DNA of 64,000 nt from Symsagittifera roscoffensis. Its lineage: Eukaryota > Xenacoelomorpha > Acoela > Convolutidae. The stretch lies in contig NC_087062.1 of the NCBI RefSeq assembly GCF_963678635.1, positions 1,054,001 through 1,118,000 of the forward strand, given 5' to 3'. Within the stretch, counting starts at the first letter, position 1. The number at the start of each line of letters is the position of its first letter. The position numbers were made by a program, and so were the translations under genes. Positions 18,817-28,002 of this stretch are shown piece by piece. The notes under the pieces were generated by a model. It saw nothing but the letters and a program-made list of their open reading frames with translations. It did no database searches and was not told the DNA's origin.

Positions 18817-19926
18817 TCATGTTCTATTTGTGAGTATGAAATCACTGTCTGTTAGTATTATATTACTTGAATATTCATTTGGTAAGTTGAAATATGACTC
18901 AACTACCCTGCCTATGTCAGGTTTCTTAGGTTCTTCGCCTGTTTCTGCTTCTAAGTCCCCTGTTTCTCTTGCTTTTCTTAATTTTTTTATTATCAAGTTT
19001 TCATTGTGGGTAAGTCCTACCCCCACTCCCCGGACAAAAATATCCATCGACGTCCCCGTCGATCGCATACCGGGTATCAAGTCGAGGTTGGAAGCTGGAA
19101 TGAGTAGTCGTCCTTCCTGGGCAGCCCAGGAAGGATCATCTCGTTCGGTCTTGATGTATTTGATGCTTTCACGATCTACGTCTTGAATCGTAACGCTGGT
19201 CTTTTCAGGGTCTGATGTCATTTCGTTCAGCCACTCTAAGACACGCAGGTTCGTCAGGTCTTGTTCATTTGACTGCTGTTGCTCATCGTCGAACTCCACC
19301 TCGGGTTTCGACCAGTCGTCAACCCACTCATCGTTGTGATCATCGACTATGTCAATGTCTTGTGACACGGTTATTTCCTCTAAACCCACTACTTCCTCCA
19401 CTATTTTCTTTAGATCTAACCTATCCACTACAAAGTCGTCACCGTAAGGATTGTATTTCTTTCTTGGTCTCATCCCGTCTTTCTGACGAGTCTGCATCGT
19501 GAACGGAAGATCTGGTTCCATGTTCTTGGGAATCTCTGTCTGTTCGGAATCCTGCCAATCTTCCTCTGCGTAGGGTAAGGTCTCATCGTCCGCTTCGATC
19601 TGTTCGTTTGGATCGAGGTCCAGCGGTGTATCTGTACCATCCTCTACGATTTCGTTTCCATCGTTCTTCTGCCTGGTGCCTTTTTCATTGACCTCACAAG
19701 CAGGATCCATCATTAGATAATCCCCTTCTTCCATGTCTGCAGGTACACACCAGTCTTCTGTCGATGGATTGTGTGGCTTGATTTTCTCGTAGTGGGCGGC
19801 TCGGTACTCAGTACTCAGTCTATAAAAGCGTCCCTCCTGGTACACCTCTGTAATCATGAAGGGTCCCCTCCATTTTTTAGGAGCTTTTTCGTCCCTTTTG
19901 GTGGTATAAAGTTCTGAAATACCCAT
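18817..19926 (-). CDS. Integrase C-terminal GPF module and acidic pol tail
   Basis: Begins in frame with KKWRGPFMITEV and GRFYRLS ... AHYEKIKPHNPS, the GPY/F module that follows the integrase core in many Ty3/Gypsy elements. About 240 residues follow that are strongly acidic (LDLDPNEQIEADDE, DIDIVDDHNDEWVDDW) and then a short globular piece containing DPSWAAQEGRLLIPAS and MDIFVRGVGVG. It is shifted by one base from the integrase frame in a run of six A's near 19,874. The last residues (NIILTDSDFILTNRT) look like the first strand of the macrodomain that continues after the stop. Confidence 0.75.
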   Translation of the reverse strand: MGISELYTTKRDEKAPKKWRGPFMITEVYQEGRFYRLSTEYRAAHYEKIKPHNPSTEDWCVPADMEEGDYLMMDPACEVNEKGTRQKNDGNEIVEDGTDTPLDLDPNEQIEADDETLPYAEEDWQDSEQTEIPKNMEPDLPFTMQTRQKDGMRPRKKYNPYGDDFVVDRLDLKKIVEEVVGLEEITVSQDIDIVDDHNDEWVDDWSKPEVEFDDEQQQSNEQDLTNLRVLEWLNEMTSDPEKTSVTIQDVDRESIKYIKTERDDPSWAAQEGRLLIPASNLDLIPGMRSTGTSMDIFVRGVGVGLTHNENLIIKKLRKARETGDLEAETGEEPKKPDIGRVVESYFNLPNEYSSNIILTDSDFILTNRT

Positions 19927-20957
19927 ACGTAGTCTCCGACCGAGTAAACCTTTGCACCAGCTGCTTTCTTGTCGAATCTTTTCCTCTGCCTTGCCTGTGC
20001 TTGCTGAGTATTTCGTCTACACAAATCGTTCAACTCCTGTTGGCGTCTGATCACATCCCTCACGTAGACCTGTGGGGACGTTTTCTTTCCCTCATACTCT
20101 GGGTAGAAGAAGGTTAAGGGTAAAGACTTTTCGTGTCCAGTTAGCATCATGTGTGGACTGACTCCGGTGGTGGAGTGTTGCGTGCTGTTATATGCTCCCA
20201 TCACCTGTGGAAGGTATCTGTCCCAATCGGTCATATACCTGGAACAATATACTCTCAGCATCGACACTAACGTCCTATTCTGTCTTTCCGCTAAGCCAAT
20301 CGTCTGAGGGTGTTATTTCGTGGAGTGAGCCTGAGCGACCTGTGAGCGTCTCATAAGCTCTTTCGTAAGCTTTCCTACGAAAGCTGTTCCATTATCCGAT
20401 TGAAACGTCATCGGACAACCATGTCTTGCTATCCACGTATTGATCAGGTGGTCGCATGTCTCTTCCGCCGAGGCAGTTATGAAGGGCACGGCATCTGCAT
20501 ACTTAATAAAATGATCTATCATGACCAGCACCTGATTATAACCATTGTCTGTCATGCATATTATTTGGTGATCTATCTGCACCACCTCGTTGAGTTCAGA
20601 CGACTCGATCGATTGTAAAGGAAATCGCAACTTCCTTGGATCCTTGACCTGTTGGCATGACAGACATGCTGTTACCCACTTCTCGCATGCTTTTTTCATC
20701 CCAGGCCACTCAAAGCGCTTCAGGATCCTCTGATATACTTTGTCGATCCCCTGATGGCCCATCTGATCATGTGACCTGAATTATAGCTCTGTCTGATAGA
20801 GTTGCGGTAACACTATCGCGTTATACTTGTATATGACTCTGTCTTCCTCCCTTCTTTTGCAAGCCACAATCCCGTCCTTGTTCAAAGATACCCTCCCTTC
20901 CTTCTGCTTGAAGTATTGTCTCAGGATGCGATAACTATCTTCCTCGAGGTCCCCTTA
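19854..20957 (-). pseudogene. Ty3/Gypsy integrase, interrupted by two in-frame stops
   Basis: One continuous minus-strand frame runs through stops at 20,781-20,783 (TAA) and 20,313-20,315 (TAA), and is joined to the upstream linker across another TAA at 20,955-20,957. The H-H-C-C zinc region is visible (RSHDQMGHQG ... CLSCQQ), as is the catalytic D-D-E: Asp in VQIDHQ, Asp in FQSDNGTAF and Glu in LAERQNR. The second stop falls between the second Asp and the Glu. The C-terminal part (FDKKAAGAKVYSVGDYVWVF) precedes the GPF module. The residues needed for strand transfer are intact but the frame is not. Confidence 0.85.
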
Positions 20958-21639
20958 ATCCGGAGAACCATTCTCGATCCAACTTTTCAGGTTATTTGTC
21001 ATGCGATCATTTCTCTGCGCCCTTAGAAGATCCGAGAGTCTGTCTCTCGCCTTTAAGTACGTCTTCATGACCCGCATCTGACTATTCAGCTCGTTGGGCT
21101 GGTGTGTGTCTTCCTCCATCTTAACGCACCAAATCTTCGCCAACGGCTGTGTTTCTTGTTTAAACGGCTGAAGATCAGTCCTGACTACCTCTTTCTGCGG
21201 CAACAAGCTTATCGAACGTTTCGATACCGCTATTGTCTCCAAGTCATCCGCTGCGTTGTCAAAGACTCTTTCGCTTGGTATAAGGTAGCGATCGCTGTCA
21301 GAATCCTGGTACACCTCTCTTTCCAGGTCCCTTGCCCGACTTTCCACTAGTAGTGTGTGTATCGCTAGTTCTGACAGTTCTGATCCCGAGCTCGAGTTCC
21401 TGTCTGAATAGGTGTCCATTCCCGAGTTTCAGGAATTGTCATCCGTCGAAAAGGTTGTGCTGGAGACTGCACGCTCCTCCAGATCATGCCTGTGCCTTCT
21501 TCGCATCCATCTGAACTCCCCGGACAAAACCTTGTTCTCTAGGTCCTGTTTCTCATCAGGAATTTTCTCGTCTATCTCAGACTCCCCGGACAAATTTTCT
21601 TGTCCCGGGTGTTGATCTTGTGATCGCTGGTTCTTCTCA
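20955..21639 (-). pseudogene. Linker between RNase H and integrase
   Basis: A 154-codon frame (MDTYSDRNSSSGSELSEL ...) rich in Ser/Asp/Glu/Arg bridges RNase H and integrase. Between about 21,420 and 21,639 the protein-like sequence is in other frames and contains three copies of a TTGTCCGGGGAG-like word (LSGE when translated) near 21,517, 21,583 and 21,641. No enzymatic domain is seen. Confidence 0.55.
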
Positions 21640-23151
21640 TCATTCGTCTCCCCGGAGCAGATTTTGCAGCAGATTTTGCAGCAGATTTTGTTCTACCTTT
21701 TCACCTTCCTTATCCTGGTCCACAAAGGTGACGGTTTTCTTTCGCTTGCTGCTCCCCTGTTCTTTCTGTCCGTAAGAAGTACTGGTTAAAATCTCGTGGG
21801 GTATTGAGGATACTAGTTGCTGAACTATTGTCCTACAATCTCTCTCGTTCTCTTCGTGCTGTCGTCTGGACGGCATGATCTTCACCTTCTCACTGACTGT
21901 TAGCGATGCCACTGCTGCTGTCCACTCGGGCTCATCTCTGGTCACTTCTCTTTCTAACAATCCACCCAGCATCCGCATCACTTGCGGTGTGACTTGCACC
22001 GTTCTATCCAATAATGAGAGGCTGTTTATGTTCATGCGAGAGAGTTTTTGCTGGACCAGATTCGATCGCAGCAACAGATCCAAGGGGACCGGGTCCTCCC
22101 TGGATAGGATCTTTATTTCGGCTGCTTTCTCTACAGGTAACTCAGGATGCCCTGGAATTGGATGTCCAGACTTATCCAACCATCTCGTTAAGGGAAACGC
22201 TTCATAAGTTTCTTTGTCCAGAAACGAGAATCCCTCCTTTATTTCCGCCTGATTGGCCTGCTTCTGCTCCAATATTTCATAGAACTCAGTTTTCTTGCTG
22301 AGGTTGTCAGCTTTCTGGTGTTTATCATGCATCCTATGTTCGATTATCATATGGTAGCCATCCAATCTTACTATCCATATACCAATATAACTCTGATCCA
22401 TCGAGTAGGTCTTCAACCAGGATAACGCTCTGTTGTCCACGCGTAACTTGAAGGGAGCGCTCCCCAAGTATGCATGGTACTTCTCCACGAAGGTAACTAC
22501 TGCAAACATTTCTGCTTTTGGTGCGCCATATTTCATCTCTGTGTCACTCAAGACCTTGCTGCCGTATGCAATGGGACGGAGAACTGTTCTTCCGTTCCAT
22601 TCTTGCTCTTGATGCAATATTCCTGTGATGGCCACTACCGATGCGTCTGTGTCAAGAACATACATGCCCTTTTCTGTAGGCATGCCTAGCACTGGCGCTT
22701 CGCACAGTTCCCGCTTTATGTTCTCGAAAGCAACCTGTGCCTCATCGTTCCATTCGAACTTTTTCCCTTTGTTGCGCATCAGCTTCTGCATCGGATACAC
22801 CTTGTCCGCATACCCTTTTATGAATTCCCGGTAGTAATTGGCAAACCCTAGGAAGCTCAGGAGCTGTATGTCCGTTCTGGGAGCTTTCCATGTCAACACT
22901 GCTTCCACTGCTTCCGGGTCCGGCCTCACACCATGCCTATCCACCATTCTTCCCAGGTACTTAATCGAATCCCTAAGGATTTCACATTTCGATGGTTTGC
23001 ACTTCAATCCTGCTCTTTTCATGCATCCAAAGACCTCATCGAGCCTATCAATGTGGTCTTCCAGGGTCGGTGTCGCTATGACTACTTCATCCACGTAACA
23101 CATCACGAGATTCCCGTACTTTTTGGTCACTCTCGTCAAAGCCTGAGCCAT
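21640..23151 (-). CDS. Reverse transcriptase (C-terminal half) and RNase H
   Basis: 503 codons. RT motif C near residue 20 reads NLVMCYVDEVVIATP: the second catalytic Asp of YxDD is Glu. The thumb follows (KCEILRDSIKYLGRMVD, LLSFLGFANYYREFI), with the wording typical of Ty3/Gypsy. RNase H has the Asp in VLDTDAS, the Glu in APKAEMF, the Asp in LRVDNRALS and a distal Asp in KADNLS, so all four metal ligands are present. The tail contains a triple QNLL repeat. The ATG is internal: RT motifs A-B should lie just upstream but are deleted (see 23,152-23,480). Confidence 0.9.
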   Translation of the reverse strand: MAQALTRVTKKYGNLVMCYVDEVVIATPTLEDHIDRLDEVFGCMKRAGLKCKPSKCEILRDSIKYLGRMVDRHGVRPDPEAVEAVLTWKAPRTDIQLLSFLGFANYYREFIKGYADKVYPMQKLMRNKGKKFEWNDEAQVAFENIKRELCEAPVLGMPTEKGMYVLDTDASVVAITGILHQEQEWNGRTVLRPIAYGSKVLSDTEMKYGAPKAEMFAVVTFVEKYHAYLGSAPFKLRVDNRALSWLKTYSMDQSYIGIWIVRLDGYHMIIEHRMHDKHQKADNLSKKTEFYEILEQKQANQAEIKEGFSFLDKETYEAFPLTRWLDKSGHPIPGHPELPVEKAAEIKILSREDPVPLDLLLRSNLVQQKLSRMNINSLSLLDRTVQVTPQVMRMLGGLLEREVTRDEPEWTAAVASLTVSEKVKIMPSRRQHEENERDCRTIVQQLVSSIPHEILTSTSYGQKEQGSSKRKKTVTFVDQDKEGEKVEQNLLQNLLQNLLRGDE

Positions 23152-23480
23152 CAGTCTAATGTGGTGAAGAACTTGGCATCACCAAGTTTAGATAGGTTCT
23201 CGTCTATTCGCGGTATCGGGTACGCATCTTTTATTGTTACCGCGTTCAAGTAACAAAAGTCGCAACAAAATCTCAGCTGCCCCCTTTCTTTTTCGCCATT
23301 ACTACCCCGCAAGCCCCTGGCGATTTCGAGGGTTCTATCATGTCGTACTCATGCAACATTTTTTTTCCCGCTCGACACGCTTCTGATTTGTGTGGCCTCA
23401 TTCGTCCTGCGCCTTCCCTATGGGGAACGGCGCCCTCTTCAAGTTCGATTTCGTGTTCGACGAAATTTCAGCAACCGATA
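23152..23480 (-). pseudogene. Reverse transcriptase N-terminal fingers, truncated by deletion
   Basis: Minus-strand frames carry YPIPRIDE-like and LSKLGDAKFFTTLD text, which precedes and starts RT motif A. The next bases read directly into RLMAQAL, which belongs after motif B. Roughly 130-150 bp are therefore missing, with AGAC shared at the junction, and the frame changes. This removes most of motif A and all of motif B. An upstream frameshift also separates this from the pre-RT segment. Confidence 0.7.
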
Positions 23481-24017
23481 TCCGCCTTTTGTTTTGAAAA
23501 TACATCTGCGTTCCGATTTAGGAGGTCCCGCAATTTTCCGAAATCTCCCTCACCTATTTTCCCTTTTAAATGTTCTATCTCTGGCAAAACCGGTTTGTCA
23601 GATTCTAGTTCATATGACGAGGGGCGTTCCGGAAAATTCGAGCAGCTTGATAAGCTGTCGTCCGTTTCAGATTTCATTGAAAACTATTTATGAATAGATT
23701 TTAATTCATTAATTCCTCTTTAAAATTTTATCTTTATTGGCATGATAAGGACAGTCTTTCACACTGTGTTTCTTCAAGTTTTGTGTCTCCTCATAGTCGG
23801 TCCTCATCGGTAAAGCGTAACCAAGCTTCTTTCCACGCTGGATTGAAACCGTGGTGTCCAGTGTGTTCAATAACACACTGACACACAGTCCGTTTCGCGT
23901 TACCGAGAAGCTCCGGCCTAAAATCACCGAAATCTGACTGTTTGGATTCGGTACTAAGCAAACCTGTTTACTATCACTTAACGAATTCAAATTTCTCATT
24001 CTAAAAATTGCCACCAC
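23468..24017 (-). pseudogene. Protease-RT linker (pre-RT region)
   Basis: Two ORFs (24,017-23,709 and 23,677-23,468) contain NSQISVILGRSFSVTRNGLCV, QRGKKLGYALPM and DLLNRNADVFSKQKADIGC. The last is the conserved entry into Gypsy RT (a leucine-rich helix, then 'DVFS'). The frame is offset from the protease ORF in an eight-T run near 24,050, where one base has been gained or lost. Confidence 0.7.
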
Positions 24018-24045
24018 AGCTTGTCCTGGCTGTAGTTTTACCTTT

Positions 24046-24915
24046 CTATCTAAAAAAAATTGGTACCTTGTTTTCGTCTGTTATTATCCTAATAATTGGT
24101 CTCTTAACATACTTCCGGTCCGGGTTTCTAATCCGTATCAGACCGTTGTTCAAGTCAACCATCACGTCAAAATTCCTGACAAAATCTCTGCCCAACATGA
24201 ATTGGTCGGCGTCGTCCAAATTCTCTACCACCAGGAAGCTCATCCAAAGATCCCGTCCTCCCATGTTGAGGACCGTTATTGGTGTTCTTCCGGCTACGTA
24301 AATAGCTCCTCGATTGGCGGCGGCCAGTCGGAGATTCGTTGGAATTAGATCTTCTCGCGTGAAGCCCATTCTTTCCCAAGTTTTTATCGGCATCACACTC
24401 ACTACCGCTCCTGTGTCCAGAAGCCCTGTGACTCCGATTTTTGCTCCGTCGGTGTCGAGCAGATGTGCGGTCACATCTGCTTCATACCCAATGTGTACTG
24501 CGTCTTGTTCCATCATGGCGTCATGGCCTATCCTGCGGACTTTGATTTCCTCCTCACCCAAATAGATCTGCCCCATTTGGTCATCATCTGTTGTTACATA
24601 AGTCCTGGTGTAGATACTGATTCCATCCACGTTCAGCATCCCTTGATACGGCCCATAGACTTCCAGGTAGCGTCCATGAAGTTTCTTCATGCGAGGGCCA
24701 CCCGTCGTTAGTAGTGCACGCACAGTTCTCGACTCGGTGCGTGGCTCCACCTGCCTCAGATAATCTGCATATGTGTCCAAATGCATCAAAGTGAACTCGG
24801 ATGGTTCACTCAGATTTCTGATCACCTGGTGTCCAGCCACTGAGATTATCGACTGTATCTTGCTTCCTTGCGGCACTATGCCGAACCTCTGACCGGAGAT
24901 CACATTAAGTTTCAT
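24046..24915 (-). CDS. Retropepsin-like aspartic protease
   Basis: About 290 codons from the ATG at 24,915. The active-site motif GLLDTGAVVSVMP lies near residue 165, and DQFMLGRDFVRNFDVMVDL about 60 residues later provides the second conserved strand (I/L-G-R-D) of retropepsins. The protein would act as a dimer to cut the Gag-Pol polyprotein in particles. The upstream ~150 residues are a linker without known fold. The start overlaps the nucleocapsid ORF stop by a few bases in the -1 frame. I saw no classical slippery heptamer. Confidence 0.85.
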   Translation of the reverse strand: MKLNVISGQRFGIVPQGSKIQSIISVAGHQVIRNLSEPSEFTLMHLDTYADYLRQVEPRTESRTVRALLTTGGPRMKKLHGRYLEVYGPYQGMLNVDGISIYTRTYVTTDDDQMGQIYLGEEEIKVRRIGHDAMMEQDAVHIGYEADVTAHLLDTDGAKIGVTGLLDTGAVVSVMPIKTWERMGFTREDLIPTNLRLAAANRGAIYVAGRTPITVLNMGGRDLWMSFLVVENLDDADQFMLGRDFVRNFDVMVDLNNGLIRIRNPDRKYVKRPIIRIITDENKVPIFFR

Positions 24916-24917
24916 GC

Positions 24918-25637
24918 TCAAACTGCTTGGTCCTTTAGTTTATTCGAACTCGTTGCTTCGAAGGTATTCAATTGCTCCTGAAGTTTCTCATTCTCCAATT
25001 CAAGTTTCACTTTTTGTTCGATCTTTTTCGTCACCAGTTCCTGCTGCACTCTATTCAGAGCATCCCTCGCGGCTGCCCTATAATCGATCTTGAAGTCATC
25101 AGCCGCAGTTGCTGATTCCGGTTCACGTGTCTCCTCTGTTACCGCTTGCATTTTCTTTGCCACCAGTTCTTGAGGTTTATCCTTTCTGCGTGCCTCCGCT
25201 TCACTCAAAAGGCGAGCCTTGCTGGCTTTCACTCCTGACAAAGCTTCTTCATGTCCTGGATGCTTGATGTCTGCCACTGCATCCCAGAAATGCGGACAAT
25301 CTGATTTAAAATGACCTTCCAAGTTGCAAAAGAAACACCTTGGGCCGAATTTCGCAATTACTCCTCTCATGAAATCCTCATGGTCCAAATCTGACGCATC
25401 TTCGTCCTCGAGGCTAAAGCCTATTGCTTTCATGCCTTGTTTGTAAGTTCCGCATGCTGACACATGATGGTCCGTTGAACTGCAATTGACACAAGAGCGT
25501 CTCTTGTCCCTATCATCCCTCGGTTTGTACCAATTGTTCCCTTGGTTTGCTGGTCCGTTGTTAAAATTGCCATAATTGTTCTTGTAGTATCCAGATCTTG
25601 AAGGAGCTTTCAACAAAAGATACTCTTTTCACTTGAG
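24918..25637 (-). CDS. Gag nucleocapsid region with two zinc knuckles
   Basis: Two perfect CX2CX4HX4C knuckles, CVNCSSTDHHVSAC and CFFCNLEGHFKSDC, about 45 residues apart, show RNA binding as in retroelement nucleocapsids. A Gly/Asn/Tyr-rich stretch precedes them and a charged coiled-coil tail (KKIEQKVKLELENEKLQEQL) follows. A TGA at 25,629-25,631 interrupts the frame just after the start of the segment, and a frameshift separates it from the capsid ORF, so this was one Gag protein. Confidence 0.88.
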
Positions 25638-25639
25638 CC

Positions 25640-26212
25640 TCAACTCCTCTGGTGTTGGCGCATTGGTTGATAGTGGTGTGTATGCATTGCTAGCATCGTT
25701 CGAAGTTCATCATTCTTCACACCATCGATGAATTTTGAGGCTACGGCCAGGTTCATCCTTCGGTTTGACTCATCCGGTTGGCTGCGTCTTCTCAGCATTT
25801 CCAAGTCATCGAGAAACTTGTCTATCGTTTCATCTTCTCGTTGCCTCCGTTTCTCGAAGCGCATCATCGCTTGGTGCCCCTGCACCCCTGATCCGAAACG
25901 GTTTAACAAGATTTCGAAGATTTTCTCAGATGTGTCACGCTGATATTGCTTCTTGGCCATGACACAGTTCAGGGCTGTCCCTTCCAAGTTGCTGGTGAGC
26001 GCACTGCATTCCTGTCTCTCCGACAAGTCCTCTTCCTCGAAATGCAGCTTCATTACCTCTATCCAGGCATCAATACAGCCATCAGATTCATCTTTATAGC
26101 ATCTTGGTTTCTTAAAGACTCTTCTGGACTTCTCACTGCGTTCATTGGTTCTGGATAACCTTGTAAGGAGTGTCTCCAAAGACCTGTTTAGGGGTTCAAA
26201 TGCTGTGGCCAT
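25640..26212 (-). CDS. Gag capsid domain (retrotransposon Gag)
   Basis: 190 codons carrying the retrotransposon capsid signature: DAWIEVMKLHFEEEDLSERQ, ALNCVMAKKQYQRDTSEKIFE, LLNRFGSGV, RQREDETIDKFLDDLEML and SKFIDGVKNDELRTMLA. It forms the particle shell. The ATG at 26,212 is preceded in frame by five sense codons and a TAA (26,228-26,230), so the capsid was originally continuous with the upstream Gag segment. Confidence 0.88.
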   Translation of the reverse strand: MATAFEPLNRSLETLLTRLSRTNERSEKSRRVFKKPRCYKDESDGCIDAWIEVMKLHFEEEDLSERQECSALTSNLEGTALNCVMAKKQYQRDTSEKIFEILLNRFGSGVQGHQAMMRFEKRRQREDETIDKFLDDLEMLRRRSQPDESNRRMNLAVASKFIDGVKNDELRTMLAMHTHHYQPMRQHQRS

Positions 26213-26227
26213 TGCCGTAGCATCCCT

Positions 26228-26818
26228 TTAGTGTCCCGCCTGAGTGTCCTCACACCTTGTCAAAAGCTCTGTATGCGGTGCATCCCTGCAATCCGAATCA
26301 CCGTGAGTGTTTCCCGCTTGGCCCACATGACTCCTCCTCGGGCTTGCATGCCCCCTGTTACCGGAATCACTTCTCCCAGTCGCATGTGTGCCTAGCGTTG
26401 GTCGTTCATTAGAGGTCTGTCTGTTCCCCGTTGAACTTGCTCTACTGTTCGGGCCCCATGTTCCATTACCCCTTGTGGCATAGCCTGATGAACAGCCCCT
26501 GCCTCTAGTGAATCCATACGTCTTCCTCTTTTGATGTTCATTGAAGTTCACCTTCGGCTCCCTGCTGGGACCTCCCGAGTTCGGTTCTCCTTCTTTTGGT
26601 CCACTCTTGCTGCTTAGTAGCCCGTCCAACCTATCCATGATAGCCTGAGTTAGCCTCTCCATCATCGCGTCTATCTTTGTGTCAAGAATCCCAAGAGACT
26701 GCTCTTGCTGAATTCTTAACTTCTCCATGTCGTGTCTTAAGCGTAACTCTCTCTGCTCCGCTTCTCTTGTCATTCGCGACAAATTCTTTGCTATGTGCTC
26801 ATCCGTTCTTTCTTTCAA
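26228..26818 (-). pseudogene. Gag N-terminal segment: helical then Gly/Arg/Ser-rich
   Basis: 196 codons. A helical, charged first ~70 residues (EAEQRELRLRHDMEKLRIQQEQ) could extend the coiled coil encoded just upstream. A Gly/Ser/Arg/Asn-rich disordered region with RG-type words (GFTRGRGCSSGYATRG) follows and may bind RNA. The apparent TTG start overlaps the previous stop as TTGA and reflects a frameshift; no ATG supports independent initiation. Confidence 0.6.
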
Positions 26819-27390
26819 GCGTTTTTCGCTCCTGCCAACTTTTTGTCTATTGCTGTTTTTTTCTTCCCGCAGACTTTCTCTTTCAATGTGAACTGCCTTT
26901 CTAATTCACTCATTCTTATGGACATCTGTTCATTTTGTTCTTCTAAACTGTCCACTATGTTGTTTAAGGCTTCTTCTAGTGCTGCTCCGTTATCCACGAG
27001 TGGCGTCACTAGTGGCGGTGTAACCCTGTCGGTCCCAGGTAGCTTCGTGCTGGTCGAGATCCGGGCCTTGACTCTCTGCCTCGACGTCTTTTCATTATCC
27101 ACCTCAGGATCCGCCAATGCTTTGCCTAGCCCTCTGTTTCTACTCTCCCCAGTTTGCAGCTCTGAAATTGTCATAATCGCGAAGTCTCTTGACTGGCCCG
27201 GTGTGTTTACCTCTTTGCTTATCGTTCTCACTACACCAAATTTGTCCATGGTTCCAGTCTCTCTTCCGACGTATGCCTCATTCTCCTGGGTCGAACTATT
27301 GAGGCTGACTTGAGACCCAAAGTCCACTTGCTCTTCTTCGTCCTCCTCCTCCTGGGATTCACCTTCATTTCCTGCGCCCCTCCCATGGTG
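26815..27390 (-). pseudogene. Gag N-terminal segment with acidic start and coiled coil
   Basis: The open frame begins upstream of the first GTG with a run of Glu/Asp (GESQEEEDEEEQ). A Thr/Pro-rich middle and a coiled-coil segment near the end follow (DNGAALEEALNNIVDSLEEQ, RMSELERQFTLKEK). It is joined by frameshifts to the segments on both sides (near 27,370 and 26,816). Confidence 0.6.
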
Positions 27391-27811
27391 AATAGAAAGA
27401 TGTTTCTAAGGTGTTCCTCATTCTTTCTGAGAACGATGATGACGTTGTTTGTTTCTCAGTTCCGCCTGCCATCATAGTGTTGTCTGTTGGAGATCTTCTA
27501 GCTGCCGCTATTTCAGTTGAGATGTCGGACAGTTCAGACATCTCCTCTCGATCCAATGTCCCGGTGGAAGTGGCAAAATCATGGCCTTGTTCTACCGGAG
27601 TAGATTCACTCGCCAGCCTTCTGCCCCTCCCTTCCAGTCCATGTACTTACTGGTTTTCGTTCATGGCATGGTCCGTATTGACCTCCACTTCTAACAGTTC
27701 TTTTCCCTCTTCTGAGGTCTTCTGACTCCTTGTTTTAACCATTCTGCCTGAAACCGTCTCCCCTTTATCAGACCGGGATCGCTTTATCCAATCCACAAAA
27801 GGATCGGTCAT
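27365..27811 (-). pseudogene. Start of gag, broken by one stop
   Basis: The ATG at 27,809-27,811 opens MTDPFVDWIKRSRSDKGE, a plausible Gag N-terminus with basic residues. TAA at 27,647-27,649 ends 54 codons. The same frame continues protein-like (VHGLEGRGRRLASE ... REEMSELSDISTEIAAARR) to 27,365. The stop lies inside a perfect donor-like CAGTAAGTA, so it is either a nonsense mutation or part of a splice donor for a subgenomic RNA. This is the first ATG with protein-like sequence after the leader. Confidence 0.65.
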
Positions 27812-28002
27812 TGTTTTTCTTTGTTTTTCCGGTATAAATTTCCTTGAGCTATCACCTAATTTAGGTATCCTTGACTTGTCTAGACTCAGAAAAACAATCT
27901 GAGCCTTTTATCACTTCTTACTGCCTATACACTCAATTCGATTGCTATGGTCCTTTTAGTCTAATTACTGATAATAATACCACAACACAATAAATCCCAA
28001 AA

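Noticed and set aside
24900-24950. Programmed -1 frameshift between gag and protease
   Set aside because: The frames overlap in the -1 sense, but no slippery heptamer or adjacent stem is visible, and other frame breaks in the element are clearly decay.
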